Shown one piece after another: positions 17,560 to 27,558 of a stretch of DNA of 64,000 nt (the stretch's first letter is position 1; each line of letters opens with the position of its first letter). Below the pieces are notes generated by a model. It was not told the origin of the DNA and ran no database searches. It saw only the letters and a list, made by a program, of their open reading frames with translations. Position numbers and translations under genes: made by a program. Origin of the DNA: Streptomyces venezuelae (lineage in GTDB: Bacteria > Actinomycetota > Actinomycetes > Streptomycetales > Streptomycetaceae); assembly GCF_008642295.1 (NCBI RefSeq), contig NZ_CP029190.1:7461323-7525322 (forward strand), in the 5' to 3' direction.

Positions 17560-17930
17560 TTGGGAATCAGTCACAGGCGCCGGTACTGCCCTCGTCCGCG
17601 CCCCTGCCGGCAGGAGGCGTACCGGGACCGGAGGCGGGCCGCGTCAGCCGTTCGCGCCCGGATTGCTCTGCTGCGGATCTCGCGGGAGATCCGGGCCCGG
17701 TGCGAGGCGGTGGAGTTGCGCGTGGCCGACGCGGCCGAGTACGAGCTTGCCGAGGCTGGGCTACACAGCACCGCCGCCGCGGACTTCCGGCACCTGACCA
17801 GCTAGCTGGTGCGGTGCGCGGTGATCGCGGATCGCGAGGCGGGCGTCACCTGGGAGCAGATCGGGCACCCGCACGGCCGGCCTTCGTGAAAGCGCGAGGT
17901 TAGAGAAGGTCAGAGTGGCGTGGGACGCCT
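17560..17930 (+). pseudogene. Decayed helix-turn-helix type remnant
   Basis: Short coding-like phrases occur in shifting frames: LRISREIRARCEAVELRVAD, then AVIADREAGVTWEQIG. The latter resembles the G-x-T/S-W-x-x-I-G of small actinobacterial HTH proteins. No single frame spans the region. Confidence 0.3.
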
Positions 17931-18023
17931 TCGATCGCAAGTGCACTGGGCGGCGGTTCCCGAGCCATGCTCAGACGTGATCCGGCCAACGCACGACAGA
18001 GGACCTGATGCGTTGTCAGCATT

Positions 18024-18614
18024 ATGCACATGGCGAATTTAGGTGAGCACATGCAGCGGCACGCACCGTCCTACGTCGGGTTGGCTGCCGTCATCGGGAC
18101 AGTGGTGGCGGGTTACCTCCAGGCCGACGGCGTCCTGGAAACCGGTCGCGCCCAGGCACACAGCACACTGGAGGCCGCAAGGACCCAGGCGGCGGGCCAG
18201 CAGGCAACCGCGCGCACCAACGAGCAGATCACCCGCTACGGGGAACTCATCCAGGCCTCGAACCGCATACGGTTCCTGATGCAGAGATTCGAGCGGTTGG
18301 ACGACCGGTCCAAACGGGATCCGGCCGTCATTGCGGACCTTCGCCGGGGTACCGACGACCTGGTGGCTCGTGTGGCATCGGCAGCCGTCATCCTCGGCAG
18401 TCATCCGAGCCAGTCCGTTCGCGACAACGCACACGGCATCGCCTATACCCTCCCGTACGCCGCCCGATGTCTTGAGACCAGCCTTCCCGGCCTCGACGGA
18501 GCAGGCTACAAGGTGGAATATCCGGGCAAAGGAATGATGGACTGCGTGGAACTGGCCAAATGGTTGGACGGGCACGAAAAGGCACTGGCCAAAGAGCCTC
18601 CCTCGTTCTCGTGA
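18024..18614 (+). CDS. Small protein with N-terminal membrane segment, function unknown
   Basis: 196 residues. The start is ATG 18024 or ATG 18030. Residues 14-30 (PSYVGLAAVIGTVVAGYL) could form a membrane helix. An alanine- and glutamine-rich helix follows (HSTLEAARTQAAGQQATART), then a helical domain (RTNEQITRYGELIQASNRIR). This resembles the layout of membrane-anchored coiled-coil proteins. The end abuts the remnant of an AAA ATPase on the opposite strand. No family is recognised. Confidence 0.5.
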   Translation: MHMANLGEHMQRHAPSYVGLAAVIGTVVAGYLQADGVLETGRAQAHSTLEAARTQAAGQQATARTNEQITRYGELIQASNRIRFLMQRFERLDDRSKRDPAVIADLRRGTDDLVARVASAAVILGSHPSQSVRDNAHGIAYTLPYAARCLETSLPGLDGAGYKVEYPGKGMMDCVELAKWLDGHEKALAKEPPSFS

Positions 18615-19013
18615 GCAACCCAGGCGAGGTCTTCTTCATCCATTGGGCCTCGTCGCAGACGAGGATGCGGAATTCCTCGGCGAGGGCGTCTTTGAGGAGG
18701 TTGTCGAATTCGATGGGCCTGTTGGGCGGTTCGCCGGGCAGGCCGAGGGCTTCGAACAGGCCGTGGCGGATGTCGCGCGGGGTGGGGCCGGCCCGTAGCT
18801 TGAGGCGGTAGGTGTTCTCGGGTGCAAGGTGGCGCAGTGCGGAGTTGATCGACATGGTCTTGCCGGAGCCTGCGGGGCCGTAGACGCACATCATGGCTTT
18901 GGCTTCGATGACGGCCTCGACGTTGTCCCTCGTGGTGAGCAGGGCTTCGGTGCCGACTAGCTGGGCGTGTTCGAGGCCGAGGAAGTGGTCGTCGGTCTCA
19001 GAGGGCGTTTGAA
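18615..19013 (-). pseudogene. AAA ATPase fragment (TniB/TnsC-like transposition helper)
   Basis: The frame contains DDHFLGLEHAQLVGTEALLT, Walker A in VYGPAGSGKTMSINSAL, RDIRHGLFEALGLPGEPPNR and Walker B in RILVCDEAQWM, then ends in unrelated sequence. This is the core of the MuB/TniB-type ATPases that accompany transposases. The N terminus is cut near 19013 by the adjacent IS5 element and the C terminus near 18615 by the preceding gene, so it is not functional. Confidence 0.65.
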
Positions 19014-19248
19014 GTAGGCGGATTGCCCTTTGATGCCCTAGTACGTCCCTCGCCAGGTGGGTGTGGTTTCGTCTGTTATGCGCTTGGCGAGGTTGTCGAT
19101 CGAGGCGATGTGGATCATGGCTTCGGAGCTGGTGGTGAGGGTCTCGTAGTCGCGGGCGAGGCGGCGGTGCGTCATGATCCAGCCGGTTGGGTCGGCCGCG
19201 CGGCGAGGTGTCTGCCAAGGCAGGTCCTTTTCCGCGCGGCCTCCCGCC

Positions 19249-19283
19249 GAACCGGACGTGATGGTTTCCCGATCATCCGGCTC
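19249..19283 (-). ncRNA. Group II intron domain V
   Basis: On the minus strand the 35 bases begin GAGCCGGATGATCGGGAAAC and end ACGTCCGGTTC. They fold into the standard 34-35 nt hairpin with a GAAA tetraloop and a two-base bulge. Domain V is the catalytic core. It begins nine bases after the maturase stop codon, as expected. A domain VI-like stem follows. Confidence 0.8.
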
Positions 19284-19291
19284 TCCAGTGA

Positions 19292-21073
19292 TCACCGCGT
19301 GAGTGATTCAGCCGATCGTGCGACACGGATGCGATCGTGACAGCTGACACAGGCCACAACTGTCTTGCGGCGCCGGTCGAGCATGACGCGTGCCCAGTCG
19401 GACGGCGGCCATCCGGAACGCGCGAGATCGGCGAGTGCACGAATGTGATGTACCTCGACATCGCCGGTGCTTCCGCAGATCTCGCAGGTATCCGCAAGGA
19501 GCCTTGTGATCAGCTCTTTTTGCGGATAGTCCACCCAGACGGCGCGGCGGTCGACCACCTTCGCCGATCGCTGCTGCTGGAGTGGAATCCCACCGAACCT
19601 TGCCACCAGTGGTTTCCTGTTCTTCCGTTCGATGCGGGCCTCGAAACAGACTCGGGGCCCGTTGGTGGTGTCGATTCTGGCCTTGTGCTTGGCTGCCATT
19701 TTCGACACCGTCGAGCGGTGCTTGGCCGCGAGGGTCTTGAGCATGGAGGTCTCCATGACCCATTGCATGCGGTGCAGCCGGAAGACGTCTCCGGCAAGAA
19801 AGTAGTACTGAACAATGCCCCGGTAGACCGCTCCGTAGGTCGCAACGATCGCATGGTCGCCGCTGTTGATCAGAGCGTTTCTTCTCGCGGGCTTTCCGCG
19901 GAAGAGGTATGGGGCACATTTGGCTTTGATCACGTCTCGTGGGACACGTAGTGCGATCTGACCGTTGACACGCCGGTAACGGCCCGTCTTCTTCGTGTCG
20001 TTGTGCTGAGTCGTGATCTCGTAGCCGAGGAACCTCGCGGCCCCGGTGCGGGCATGGGTGATCAGCGTCTTGTCCTGGGAGAGTTCCAGCTTGAGTTCGT
20101 CGCGCAGGAACTCCGCCAGGCGGTGCTTGATCTGCTCGGCCTCGGCTTTGGGTCCGGTGAATCCGAGGAGGTGGTCGTCCGCGTAGCGGATATAGCGCAG
20201 CCTCCGGTATCCCGGATCATTCGGATCCGAGCTCGGCAGACTGACCATCTGCTGACGGAGTGTCCGGGATTCAGCCCGGTCACCGCGCCGGCGGGCTTTC
20301 GCCAGGAGATTCTGCAACTCCAGATAGGCGGGGTTGCGGGCCCGGCGGTCTCCCCGGGTGTATTCCGGTATCAGAACAGTTTCGACGAACTCGTCCAACT
20401 TGTGCAGGTAGATGTTGGACAGGACCGGGGAAGCCACTCCGCCTTGCGGCGCTCCGGAGAGTGTGGCGCCCCACTTCCAGTCCTCCAGGTATCCGGCCGT
20501 CAGCATGTTGTGCACCAGCCGTAGAAACCGCTGGTCACGGATCTTCTCGCCGAGGATCGACAGCAGGACTTGGTGGTCCAGGCTGCCGAAGCAGTCGGCG
20601 ATGTCGCCCTCGATGAACCAGGACGTCCCGGTCCACGTGTGGGCCACCTCCCGCAAAGCGGTGTGGCAGCCCCGACGGGGGCGGAATCCATGAGATCGGT
20701 CGGAGAATGTCGGATCGTAGTACGCCTCCAATAAGAGACGGACCACTTCACCGACGAGTTTGTCCGACCAGGTCGGAAGTCCCAGCGGGCGTGTCTTCCC
20801 GTTCTTCTTCGGGATTAGAACTCGCCGGACCGGACGGAAGCGGTATCGCTCGTGACGTACCGCTTCGATGATCCGGCTGATCTTCCGCTGTGACATACCG
20901 TCCACGGTTTCCGGTGTGACCCCGGGTGTCATTGCGTCGTGGTTGGCGTAGATGCGCCCGTAGGCCATTAGATACAACTGCGGGTTGAACAGCTGTCGAT
21001 ACAGTTCGTTGCACGGCAGGCCGCGCCTGCCGCGTTCACGCAGGACACCCAGCACCGTTTTGGCACTCTGCAT
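19292..21073 (-). CDS. ltrA: Group II intron reverse transcriptase/maturase with HNH endonuclease
   Basis: 593 residues from the ATG at 21073, with GGGAGG upstream; the frame is open further upstream. RT blocks are RVLIPKKNGKTRPLGLPTWS, HGFRPRRGCHTALREV, EGDIADCFGSLDHQVLL, GAPQGGVASPVLSNIYLHKL and the catalytic YADD in LRYIRYADDHLLGFTG. A maturase (X) domain follows. The C-terminal HNH nuclease has CEICGSTGDVEVHHIRAL and CVSCHDRI. It is full length for the family. The enzyme assists splicing and carries out retrohoming. The HNH domain would cut the second strand of the target. Confidence 0.9.
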   Translation of the reverse strand: MQSAKTVLGVLRERGRRGLPCNELYRQLFNPQLYLMAYGRIYANHDAMTPGVTPETVDGMSQRKISRIIEAVRHERYRFRPVRRVLIPKKNGKTRPLGLPTWSDKLVGEVVRLLLEAYYDPTFSDRSHGFRPRRGCHTALREVAHTWTGTSWFIEGDIADCFGSLDHQVLLSILGEKIRDQRFLRLVHNMLTAGYLEDWKWGATLSGAPQGGVASPVLSNIYLHKLDEFVETVLIPEYTRGDRRARNPAYLELQNLLAKARRRGDRAESRTLRQQMVSLPSSDPNDPGYRRLRYIRYADDHLLGFTGPKAEAEQIKHRLAEFLRDELKLELSQDKTLITHARTGAARFLGYEITTQHNDTKKTGRYRRVNGQIALRVPRDVIKAKCAPYLFRGKPARRNALINSGDHAIVATYGAVYRGIVQYYFLAGDVFRLHRMQWVMETSMLKTLAAKHRSTVSKMAAKHKARIDTTNGPRVCFEARIERKNRKPLVARFGGIPLQQQRSAKVVDRRAVWVDYPQKELITRLLADTCEICGSTGDVEVHHIRALADLARSGWPPSDWARVMLDRRRKTVVACVSCHDRIRVARSAESLTR

Positions 21074-22507
21074 TTCGCATACCTCCCAGGTCTCGGTGTC
21101 CGAATCACCTGGCCCCCTTCGCCCTACGGACGGCTTTCCCGCCCCTCCCTGGCCGGTCGTGACTCCGGCGACTACTACGGGGCCTCCGTCGCCATAGGAT
21201 TCGCATCCCGTAGGCGATCCCACGTTCGTCCCTGTCTGTACGTTCTAGCGCGACTTAGGCGCCCCACTCATCTCCTTGAATGTCCTCGTTGGACATCGCC
21301 CCGAACTCCGGAGGTGCACTGACCAACACTATCGATGCCAGTGCAGAGTCGGCGCCGGTTTCAGTTGTCTTTCCGGCGGATGGGAACTTGCATCTTCTGG
21401 AGATTGGGCTTCAAACAATCCAGTCTTCGCCATATCGCGCGGGCCGCCCAGCACACCGTCCCTGACAACTGGACCCGGTTACTGGTTTTCTGACATGCTC
21501 TTGTCCCCTTCGCCTTTCGGGCCCAGGTAAGTCATTCGGCCCAAGAACCTCCTTCCGAGTTCCTCCCGGCTGAACCGGGGATACAAACAGAGCGCCTCGT
21601 GGCGCACAAGGCGCGCTCGACTACCCATCGGTAGACGCCCAGGCCGCTGCCGTGGGGTGTGCCGCGTCGGGCGATGACGGGGAGGATCCGGCGGGCCCGG
21701 ACCGGGTCGCGGTAGACGTCGTGGTCGTAGCCTCGGTCGGCGAAGACCGACTGGGGCTTGCGGCGGGGCCGTCCGGGCCTGCCGCGGACGGGCGGGACGG
21801 CGTCGAGCAGGGGCATGAGCTGGGTGACGTCGTTGCGGTTGCCGCCGGTGAGGATGACCGCGAGCGGGGTGCCGTGGCCGTCGGTGATCAGGTGGTGCTT
21901 GGAGCCGGCCCGTCCCCGGTCGACTGGCGACGGGCCCGTCTGGAGCCCCCTTTTAACGCCCTGACATGGCTGGAGTCGACGACCGCCCGCGACCAGTCGA
22001 GGCGGGCGGCGGCGTTCAGCTCAGCCAGCAGCACCTCGTGCAGCCGCTGCCAGACTCCGGCCTCGTTCCAGTCCCGCAGTCGTCGCCAGCACGTCATACG
22101 GACCCGAAGCCGAGCTCCTGGGGTAGGTGTTCCCACTGGATGCCGGTGTGCAGCACGAACAGAATCCCGCACAGCGCCTGCCGGTCCGGGACCGGCTTGC
22201 GGCCCGGGTACCTGAACCGCCTCTCTCGCTCTGGCAGGAGCGGCTCGATCCGCTCCCACACGTCATCCGACACGATCCACGGTGAAGCCCCCATGGCCCG
22301 GACAACGCTGAACTCGCCCACCGGACACGGTCACCAGGGCCGATCCACCTCATTGTGTTAGGCGTTCTAAAGCATTCGGTGGAGAGCTGAACGAACCGCT
22401 TTTGAAGAGATCGAGACGGCCGCACCACTAGCAAAGAGGCGTGCGGGCGCGCGGGGCGCCGTTCGGTTGGATGATGTCAGGGATACAGCAGATACAGAGA
22501 GGCTGAC

Positions 22508-23098
22508 GTGGTTATGGATTTGGACATGGGTACCGTCCCTGCTTGGGTCGCCACGGGATCTGCTGTGATGGCTGCTGTGTCCTATAGGCGCAGTGTAAAA
22601 GACAAGGAGCAGGAGCAGGCGAGCAAGATCGCCGCATGGGTTGTGCGTAGTCAGGAGAAGGACTCGATTGCCCATCTTCTAGTGAGTAATTCCAGTGATG
22701 CTTCTGTCTACCATTTGGAGGTCGTTTCCTCGACGTCAGGAAAACCTCTCTGTCCCACCATCGTTGAGGTGCCAGCCATGTCAGCCACTCAGCATGCCCT
22801 CGCTTCCCCAGAGGAGGTCAAACTCCATGAGGGGGCCGTGCAAGTCGCTAGATTCGTCACAGGGATGGTGATCGGGTGGCCCGGAGGTATTCACCTAGCC
22901 GGGATTTCAGATCGGCCTGATAGGGGCGAGCAATTATTCTTCGACTTCCCGTCCAAAGCTACGTTCAGGGACGCGCTGGGTAGGTGGTGGGTCAAGACAG
23001 ACAAGGGGAAACTCAGGCGAATGAAGCCCACTTTTAAGGAAAGGGTAGCGTTGTGGACTAGCCGGTATATTCAAAGGAAGGTGTCGAAGGTCAAGTGA
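22508..23098 (+). CDS. Hypothetical protein with N-terminal membrane segment
   Basis: 196 residues from the GTG at 22508 (ATG at 22514 possible). The N terminus VPAWVATGSAVMAAVSYRRS is a probable membrane helix. A soluble beta-rich domain follows (SIAHLLVSNSSDASVYHLEV), with a basic C terminus (KERVALWTSRYIQRKVSKVK). The GC content and codon use are clearly lower than in neighbouring genes (AAA, ATT and TCT codons are frequent), which suggests recent transfer. No family is recognised. Confidence 0.6.
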   Translation: MVMDLDMGTVPAWVATGSAVMAAVSYRRSVKDKEQEQASKIAAWVVRSQEKDSIAHLLVSNSSDASVYHLEVVSSTSGKPLCPTIVEVPAMSATQHALASPEEVKLHEGAVQVARFVTGMVIGWPGGIHLAGISDRPDRGEQLFFDFPSKATFRDALGRWWVKTDKGKLRRMKPTFKERVALWTSRYIQRKVSKVK

Positions 23099-23157
23099 GG
23101 CAACCTCATCATGCGAGACAAAGGCCAGTTGGAATGAATCGAGGCTGGGTGAGATCG

Positions 23158-23940
23158 ATGAAAACCGATGCGGCGTACGTTCCGGTTCCGGCTCGATGGC
23201 CCGCACCTGGTCCTGGCCGACGACGCCGAGGGGGAAGATGTGCTGTCCGGCTGGTTACCGATGCGGACGCCGACGAGCTGGCCGCCTTGGCCGCGGGGGA
23301 GCTCGGCGCCTCGTTGGGCCGGCTGACTGCGCCGGGCACGGATCCGCTGGCGGTGCTGGGGGAGGTGCGGGTGATCGAGCGGTTCCGGTCGGGGTCGGGT
23401 GGCCTGAGGGTGACGCTGGCGTGGCCGGCTGGCCTGCGGGGCACCGCCGTGGAGGGGCCGGCGGGTGGGGTGGTTCGGCACGGGGTGCCGTCGGCTGGCT
23501 CGGGGCAGGAGTGCGTGTGCCGCCGGTATGCCCGCGGGGGCCTGGATCCGGTGTCCTGGTGCGCCGAACACGGGGACGCAGCCGGGCCCGGTGATGGAGT
23601 GGCACCCCGGCGGAGGAGTGAGGTGTACGGACCTGGTTCGCAGCCGTACCGGCGCCGCAGAGATCGCGCCCGCTGGTGGGGCCCTGTGACCTGGGAGTGG
23701 GGCCACTACCGGGACCTGGACGCCTACTTCGGGCCCGCGGTCGGGCAGGCATTGCAGCGGGCCCACCGCGCAGGCGTCAGCTACCTCACTGCCGCCTACC
23801 TCCGGGCCAAGGCCGGGCAGGTCCGGTTCCGGTTCACCGTCATCAACACCGTGGACCGGTACATCGTCCACACCGCCGAGTACCCGTCCACCAATTTCGA
23901 CCCCCGACAGGCATCAATCCGGCTGCAATTGGAGGGATAA
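23158..23940 (+). CDS. Hypothetical protein, start uncertain
   Basis: From the ATG at 23158 the frame gives about 260 residues. The middle (VTDADADELAALAAGELGAS, DPLAVLGEVRVIERFRSGSG) and the end (WEWGHYRDLDAYFGPAVGQA, FRFTVINTVDRYIVHTAEYP) look coding. Between 23160 and 23260 another frame also makes sense (FRFRLDGPHLVLADDAEGED), so there may be a frameshift joining two parts. Four cysteines with histidine (CVCRRYARGGLDPVSWCAEH) could bind metal. No family is recognised. Confidence 0.4.
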   Translation: MKTDAAYVPVPARWPAPGPGRRRRGGRCAVRLVTDADADELAALAAGELGASLGRLTAPGTDPLAVLGEVRVIERFRSGSGGLRVTLAWPAGLRGTAVEGPAGGVVRHGVPSAGSGQECVCRRYARGGLDPVSWCAEHGDAAGPGDGVAPRRRSEVYGPGSQPYRRRRDRARWWGPVTWEWGHYRDLDAYFGPAVGQALQRAHRAGVSYLTAAYLRAKAGQVRFRFTVINTVDRYIVHTAEYPSTNFDPRQASIRLQLEG

Positions 23941-24303
23941 GGAACGGTTCTATGGGAGGAATGTGAAGCGAATTGCTGGACCGCTGTCGCTGATGGGGAG
24001 AGCAGTTGCGGTATCTGATGCTTGGTGAGCTGGGGCGTTGCAGGTTGATTGAGAACGGCTTTTGCGACGTCAGTCGGGGCCTGGCCTGGGATTGTTGCAG
24101 GTTGGTTGAGAACCGAGCTGGTGTTGCAGATGGCGTTGACGTCTAATGGGCCGAGTGTCATTTCGCGCCCTTCTGGGTGTTTGTGCAGGTCAGCTCCGTG
24201 ATCGGACGGGTCGGTCTGCAGGTTCGGGGATCGGCGTGCGGAGCGTCGTTGGTTCTTCCGCTGCCGTGTACGCGGGCAAGGCATCTGCGATGTTGGCCGT
24301 CCG
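23941..24303. other. Intergenic stretch with short direct repeats
   Basis: No convincing gene. Two copies of a GTTGCAGGTTGRTTGAGAAC sequence lie near 24037 and 24093. Further short similar phrases (GTTGCAG) follow at about 24124. Its role is not evident. It lies downstream of both flanking genes. Confidence 0.4.
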
Positions 24304-26948
24304 TTAGTCGAAGTACGGGGAACGGTTCTCCAACCAGCCGATTGCGTGCAGGTCGCGTGCGAGCCAGGTGTAGGCGAGGTTCGTGGCCTGCCGTTCATCG
24401 TGCATGCTGATCGCTTGCTGGCTGACTTCGGGGACCTGAAATGCCGCTGATGTGCCATCAGTCTGGTTCATCCACTGCCTGGGTGGTACGTCAGGTTCTT
24501 CAATTAGGTTGAGGTGCACCACGGGCTTGTCGGATTCACGCGCCGTGCTGTCGGTGCGGAGCGTGTACTCCATGATCGGTGGGAGATCGCCGCTCTCGTC
24601 CGGGCTTGGCGTGATCACGAGGCCATCGGCGCGGGCTGGCATGATGCTGTAGAGGGCAGTGCGTGCCCGAACCGGGGGAAATTCGCTTCTACGAGTTGCT
24701 GATAGCCGATGAGCGCATTCTGCAGGACGGTGGTTGTGATGGACCAGGTCAGCTCAGGCGAGTAGGCCTGCCAGACGAATCGAGCCCCCGTCCTCTGATC
24801 CGCCGGTGGGTACGGAGCGGCAAGGGTCTCGTCGTGAATTTGCTGGAGTTCGGTGTGGAGCCAGCGGATGTCGCCGGAGTCGATGGTGTTGCCGGCTGCC
24901 TGCCAGGTACACCACTGGCTGTTCTCCACTTGCTTCATCATTGTCTGCACCTCCAGCCGGAGGTGACGGACAGGAATCGGAGCGCCGTGTGGCAGTCGGT
25001 GGCTGGAGAGAATGTGACGAGCGAGGAACCGGATCCGCTCGGCCGCGAGCGGGGATCCGGATGGCACGGGCAGAACCCTCCGCTGGATGCGAAGGGACAG
25101 GGCTTTACGCAGTCGATTGCGTGCCCAGATCCATCTCGAGAGGTCGTCCTTAGGCAGGGTGAAGCCTTCGATGCTGTGAAACTCTGACAGCATGCCAGCC
25201 CCGAGCTGAAGGTCAGGACGTGCCACGAGGTCTGCGTTGTGCATGCCTTCGCGACCGACGGCAAGCAACATGAAGTCGCCTTCGAGCCGGACACTCCACG
25301 GTTCCAGCACGCCTGTGTGTTGACGCGTCAACTGGGATGGCAAATTGCCGAGACCGTCGGTCCAGGCTTGCATAGCGTCCCTGAGCCACCAGCCTGCTGT
25401 CAGTGCTGGTTCCTCGCCGGCGTTGTGGTGGTTGATGGCTACCTGGCTGGTCCGCTTACCGGATGTGGATACCTCATCGAGTACCCACGACGCTGCGGCT
25501 GGGTTCGCTCGTACGAGACGCGACATGAACTCCACCGTCTTGTCCGCAGCAGCAGTGTCGATCGCGAAGGCGATCGCGTAGCGCCAGCGGGGGAAGCTCT
25601 CAGGGCCTGCTGCCTCTTCAAGGCGGGTGATGCCATCTTGGAGTGCCTGCGCGCCGAAGTGCTGCTCGAACAGGGGTAGAGCGAATCGCAGCTGGCCATC
25701 CTCGCGGACAACCAGCCCTGTCTCCTCCAACTCCCAGACTTTCTGGTCCCGCCCGAATGAGGAGGCCCGGACTGGTCCGGCTGAATCCATGACCAGGGCG
25801 GCGAGTCGTACCAGGCCGCCCCACACCTCGTCCTTGACTGGCCGCCGCTGCTGTCGAAGAACGGAGCTCGCCAGACCAGCGAGCAATTCCTGCGTAGACA
25901 CATTTGCGTCACCGCCTGCACGTAGTCGGCTTGCCAACGCGTGGACCAGGAGGGGACTCGTAAGGAGCTGTCGGGCTTCGTGTTCCTTGACTGCATGGAA
26001 GACCGGCTCGCCCACGATGATGCGGAGCAACTCCATACCGCGCTGAAGGGGCCATGGGGCGACCTCGATACGCTCGCGCTCGTTCACCTCACCCGCCCCC
26101 GGCCGAGTCGTTGCGAGAACACTGAGGCGAGGCCATGTCAGAACAAGCCGCCTTGCCTGGGCCAGCACCTCATGGGCATCCCACGGACTCAACCGATCCA
26201 GATCATCAATGACGATCCGGCATTCCTGCTCCAGGTCCCCGCTCAGGACCGCTTCCAGCTGACGCTGCTTCAGGTCCCGCGCCTCCAGCCACACCGGTAC
26301 CGCCACAGTCGCGTCCGTCTGTGCCCGCATCAACCCCGCATTCCACCAATGCTAGGCTTCCTCGCTCTTGCCTGCGCCCATGGGCGCCACCAGAACCCGC
26401 ACGCTGCCGAACGGAACTTCCACGAATGCCTGCGCCTGAGTATGGAGCCATTCGAGAACATCGTCCCGCCGATCCGATGGCGTACTGCTCAAGCGAGTAA
26501 GCCTTCGTGCGAGGGATCGCCGAGCCGCGAGCCCCAGCGTCTTCTCTCGCTCCGTACCCGTCGTTGCTTCGTGACCATCTGCAGTTGGCGGACGGTCCGC
26601 GGGTGAGGCGAGCAACTGGCTGCTTGTCGCCGGTGACGGCTGGGCCTTCTCCAGTAGGTTCCGCCAGGACCGCTCGTTCGTCTTTTCCCCAGCCCAGTCA
26701 CTCCAGACGCGAACCAGGGCGAGGAGGTGTTCGCTACTGCCGGGGCTGGGTATCGTCGCGCGCGCCGGTGGAGCGGCAAGCCAGCTGCTGATCGCTTGGA
26801 ACCTGACGGCGACTGCGTACGGCGTCCGCACCGTCTCTCGCGCGGCCTCCCGCCTGGAACACGGCAGCCCCGCAGCCTTCCGGGCACGCTGTGCCCGCGT
26901 TTCGAGGGCACGCAGCTGCTCGTTCAGTTCCTGCGCCGGATCCGGCAT
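24304..26948 (-). pseudogene. STAND-like NTPase, disabled by an amber codon and a frameshift
   Basis: The gene starts MPDPAQELNEQLRALETRAQ at 26948 with an HTH-like N-terminal domain (SRREAARETVRTPYAVAVRF). It reaches Walker A in VRVLVAPMGAGKSEEA and then meets an in-frame TAG at 26354-26352. Seven codons later the same frame continues with MRAQTDATVAVPVWLEARDL and Walker B in RIVIDDLDRLS, then about 500 residues of helical C-terminal domain. A second lesion near 24640-24660 moves the end (MEYTLRTDSTARES ... GWLENRSPYFD) to another frame. The intact protein would be about 880 residues. NTPases of this type often act in phage defence, but here that role is inference. Confidence 0.65.
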
Positions 26949-27132
26949 CCGTGCTCCCGGTGGCTGTCCGTCGTGTCCGCACCGACTGCGGCGGACACCT
27001 CGTTGACCTGCGAGCCTAGAGGCCGTTTGTCCGGAGCGTCCTCCCTTTCGGACACCAGCCTTGTGTGGGCTGGAACCTCGGGTCAGCGCCCAGCAAGCGG
27101 AGCCGGGCAACGATCTCCAAGGGGGCGTCGGG

Positions 27133-27273
27133 ATGAACCGGAACGATCGAATGAAGAGGCGCACGATGCGTCGTCTCGGCCGCGCGGCGTTGTTCGCTGC
27201 CGTACGCGGAGCCGGCGCGGCCGTCGGATCATCTGTGATCGCCACGCTGATCTGGTGGTTCGGGACCCGCTGA
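27133..27273 (+). CDS. Small basic membrane peptide
   Basis: 46 residues beginning MNRNDRMKRRTMRRLGRAAL and ending GSSVIATLIWWFGTR. A very basic N terminus is followed by an alanine- and glycine-rich hydrophobic stretch suited to one membrane helix. The ribosome site is AAGGGGGCGTCGGG before the ATG. Located between the disabled NTPase (divergent) and the recombinase genes. Function unknown; it could be a small toxin-like or regulatory peptide. Confidence 0.4.
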   Translation: MNRNDRMKRRTMRRLGRAALFAAVRGAGAAVGSSVIATLIWWFGTR

Positions 27274-27558
27274 CTGCAGCCCTCTGATGCGCGTGTCCTC
27301 GAGCCGGCGGAACGACCGTGTCGAGGACGGCTGCCGGTCCTGCCTGAATGGCCCGGAGCACTGGACACCGCCCGCGCACACGCCGAGCAGTACGGCGTAA
27401 CGTTCGCGGTCCGCCGGAGCACCCGGTGGTCCTCCCTCTGGGACCGGATCCGCGCGCACAACAACTGGCCAGGCCACTTCGCCAGGTACTGCACAGTTAT
27501 CTGCACCTCTTCTCCTCGTTGATCGCGGTGTCGGTCATCACGATCAAAGGAGAGGGAA

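Larger units (their letters stand above)
19186..21607 (-). mobile_element. Group II intron
   Basis: On the minus strand the intron starts with GTGCG (21607-21603), the group II 5' consensus. It has about 530 bases of structured leader, encodes a reverse transcriptase/maturase, then domain V at 19283-19249, and ends with AAC at 19188-19186. Both boundaries are fixed independently by restoring the host transposase reading frame. The length is 2422 bases. All expected parts are present, so it may still be mobile, although the host gene carries another frameshift. Confidence 0.85.
19038..22321 (-). pseudogene. IS5-family transposase gene interrupted by a group II intron
   Basis: Exon 1 (22321 to 21608) begins MGEFSVVRAMGASPWIVSDD and carries DWSRAVVDSSHVRALK, KHHLITDGHGTPLAVILTGG and SVFADRGYDHDVYRDPVRAR, ending in VYRWVVERA. 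Exon 2 (19185 to 19038) gives GWIMTHRRLARDYETLTTSS ... TPTWRGTY and stops. Splicing rebuilds VVERAFGWIMTHRRL across the junction. At 21950 the sequence TTAAAAGGGGG fits a -1 slip from ALK to the frame TGPSPVDRGRAGSKHHL, as is usual for this IS group. A further single-base loss near 22090 (FGSV to MTCWRRL) probably inactivates it. I could not define its terminal repeats. Confidence 0.75.

Noticed and set aside
19292..21073. Reverse transcriptase as a retron or abortive-infection RT
   Set aside because: The adjoining domain V, the GTGCG start and exact restoration of the host transposase show a group II intron maturase.
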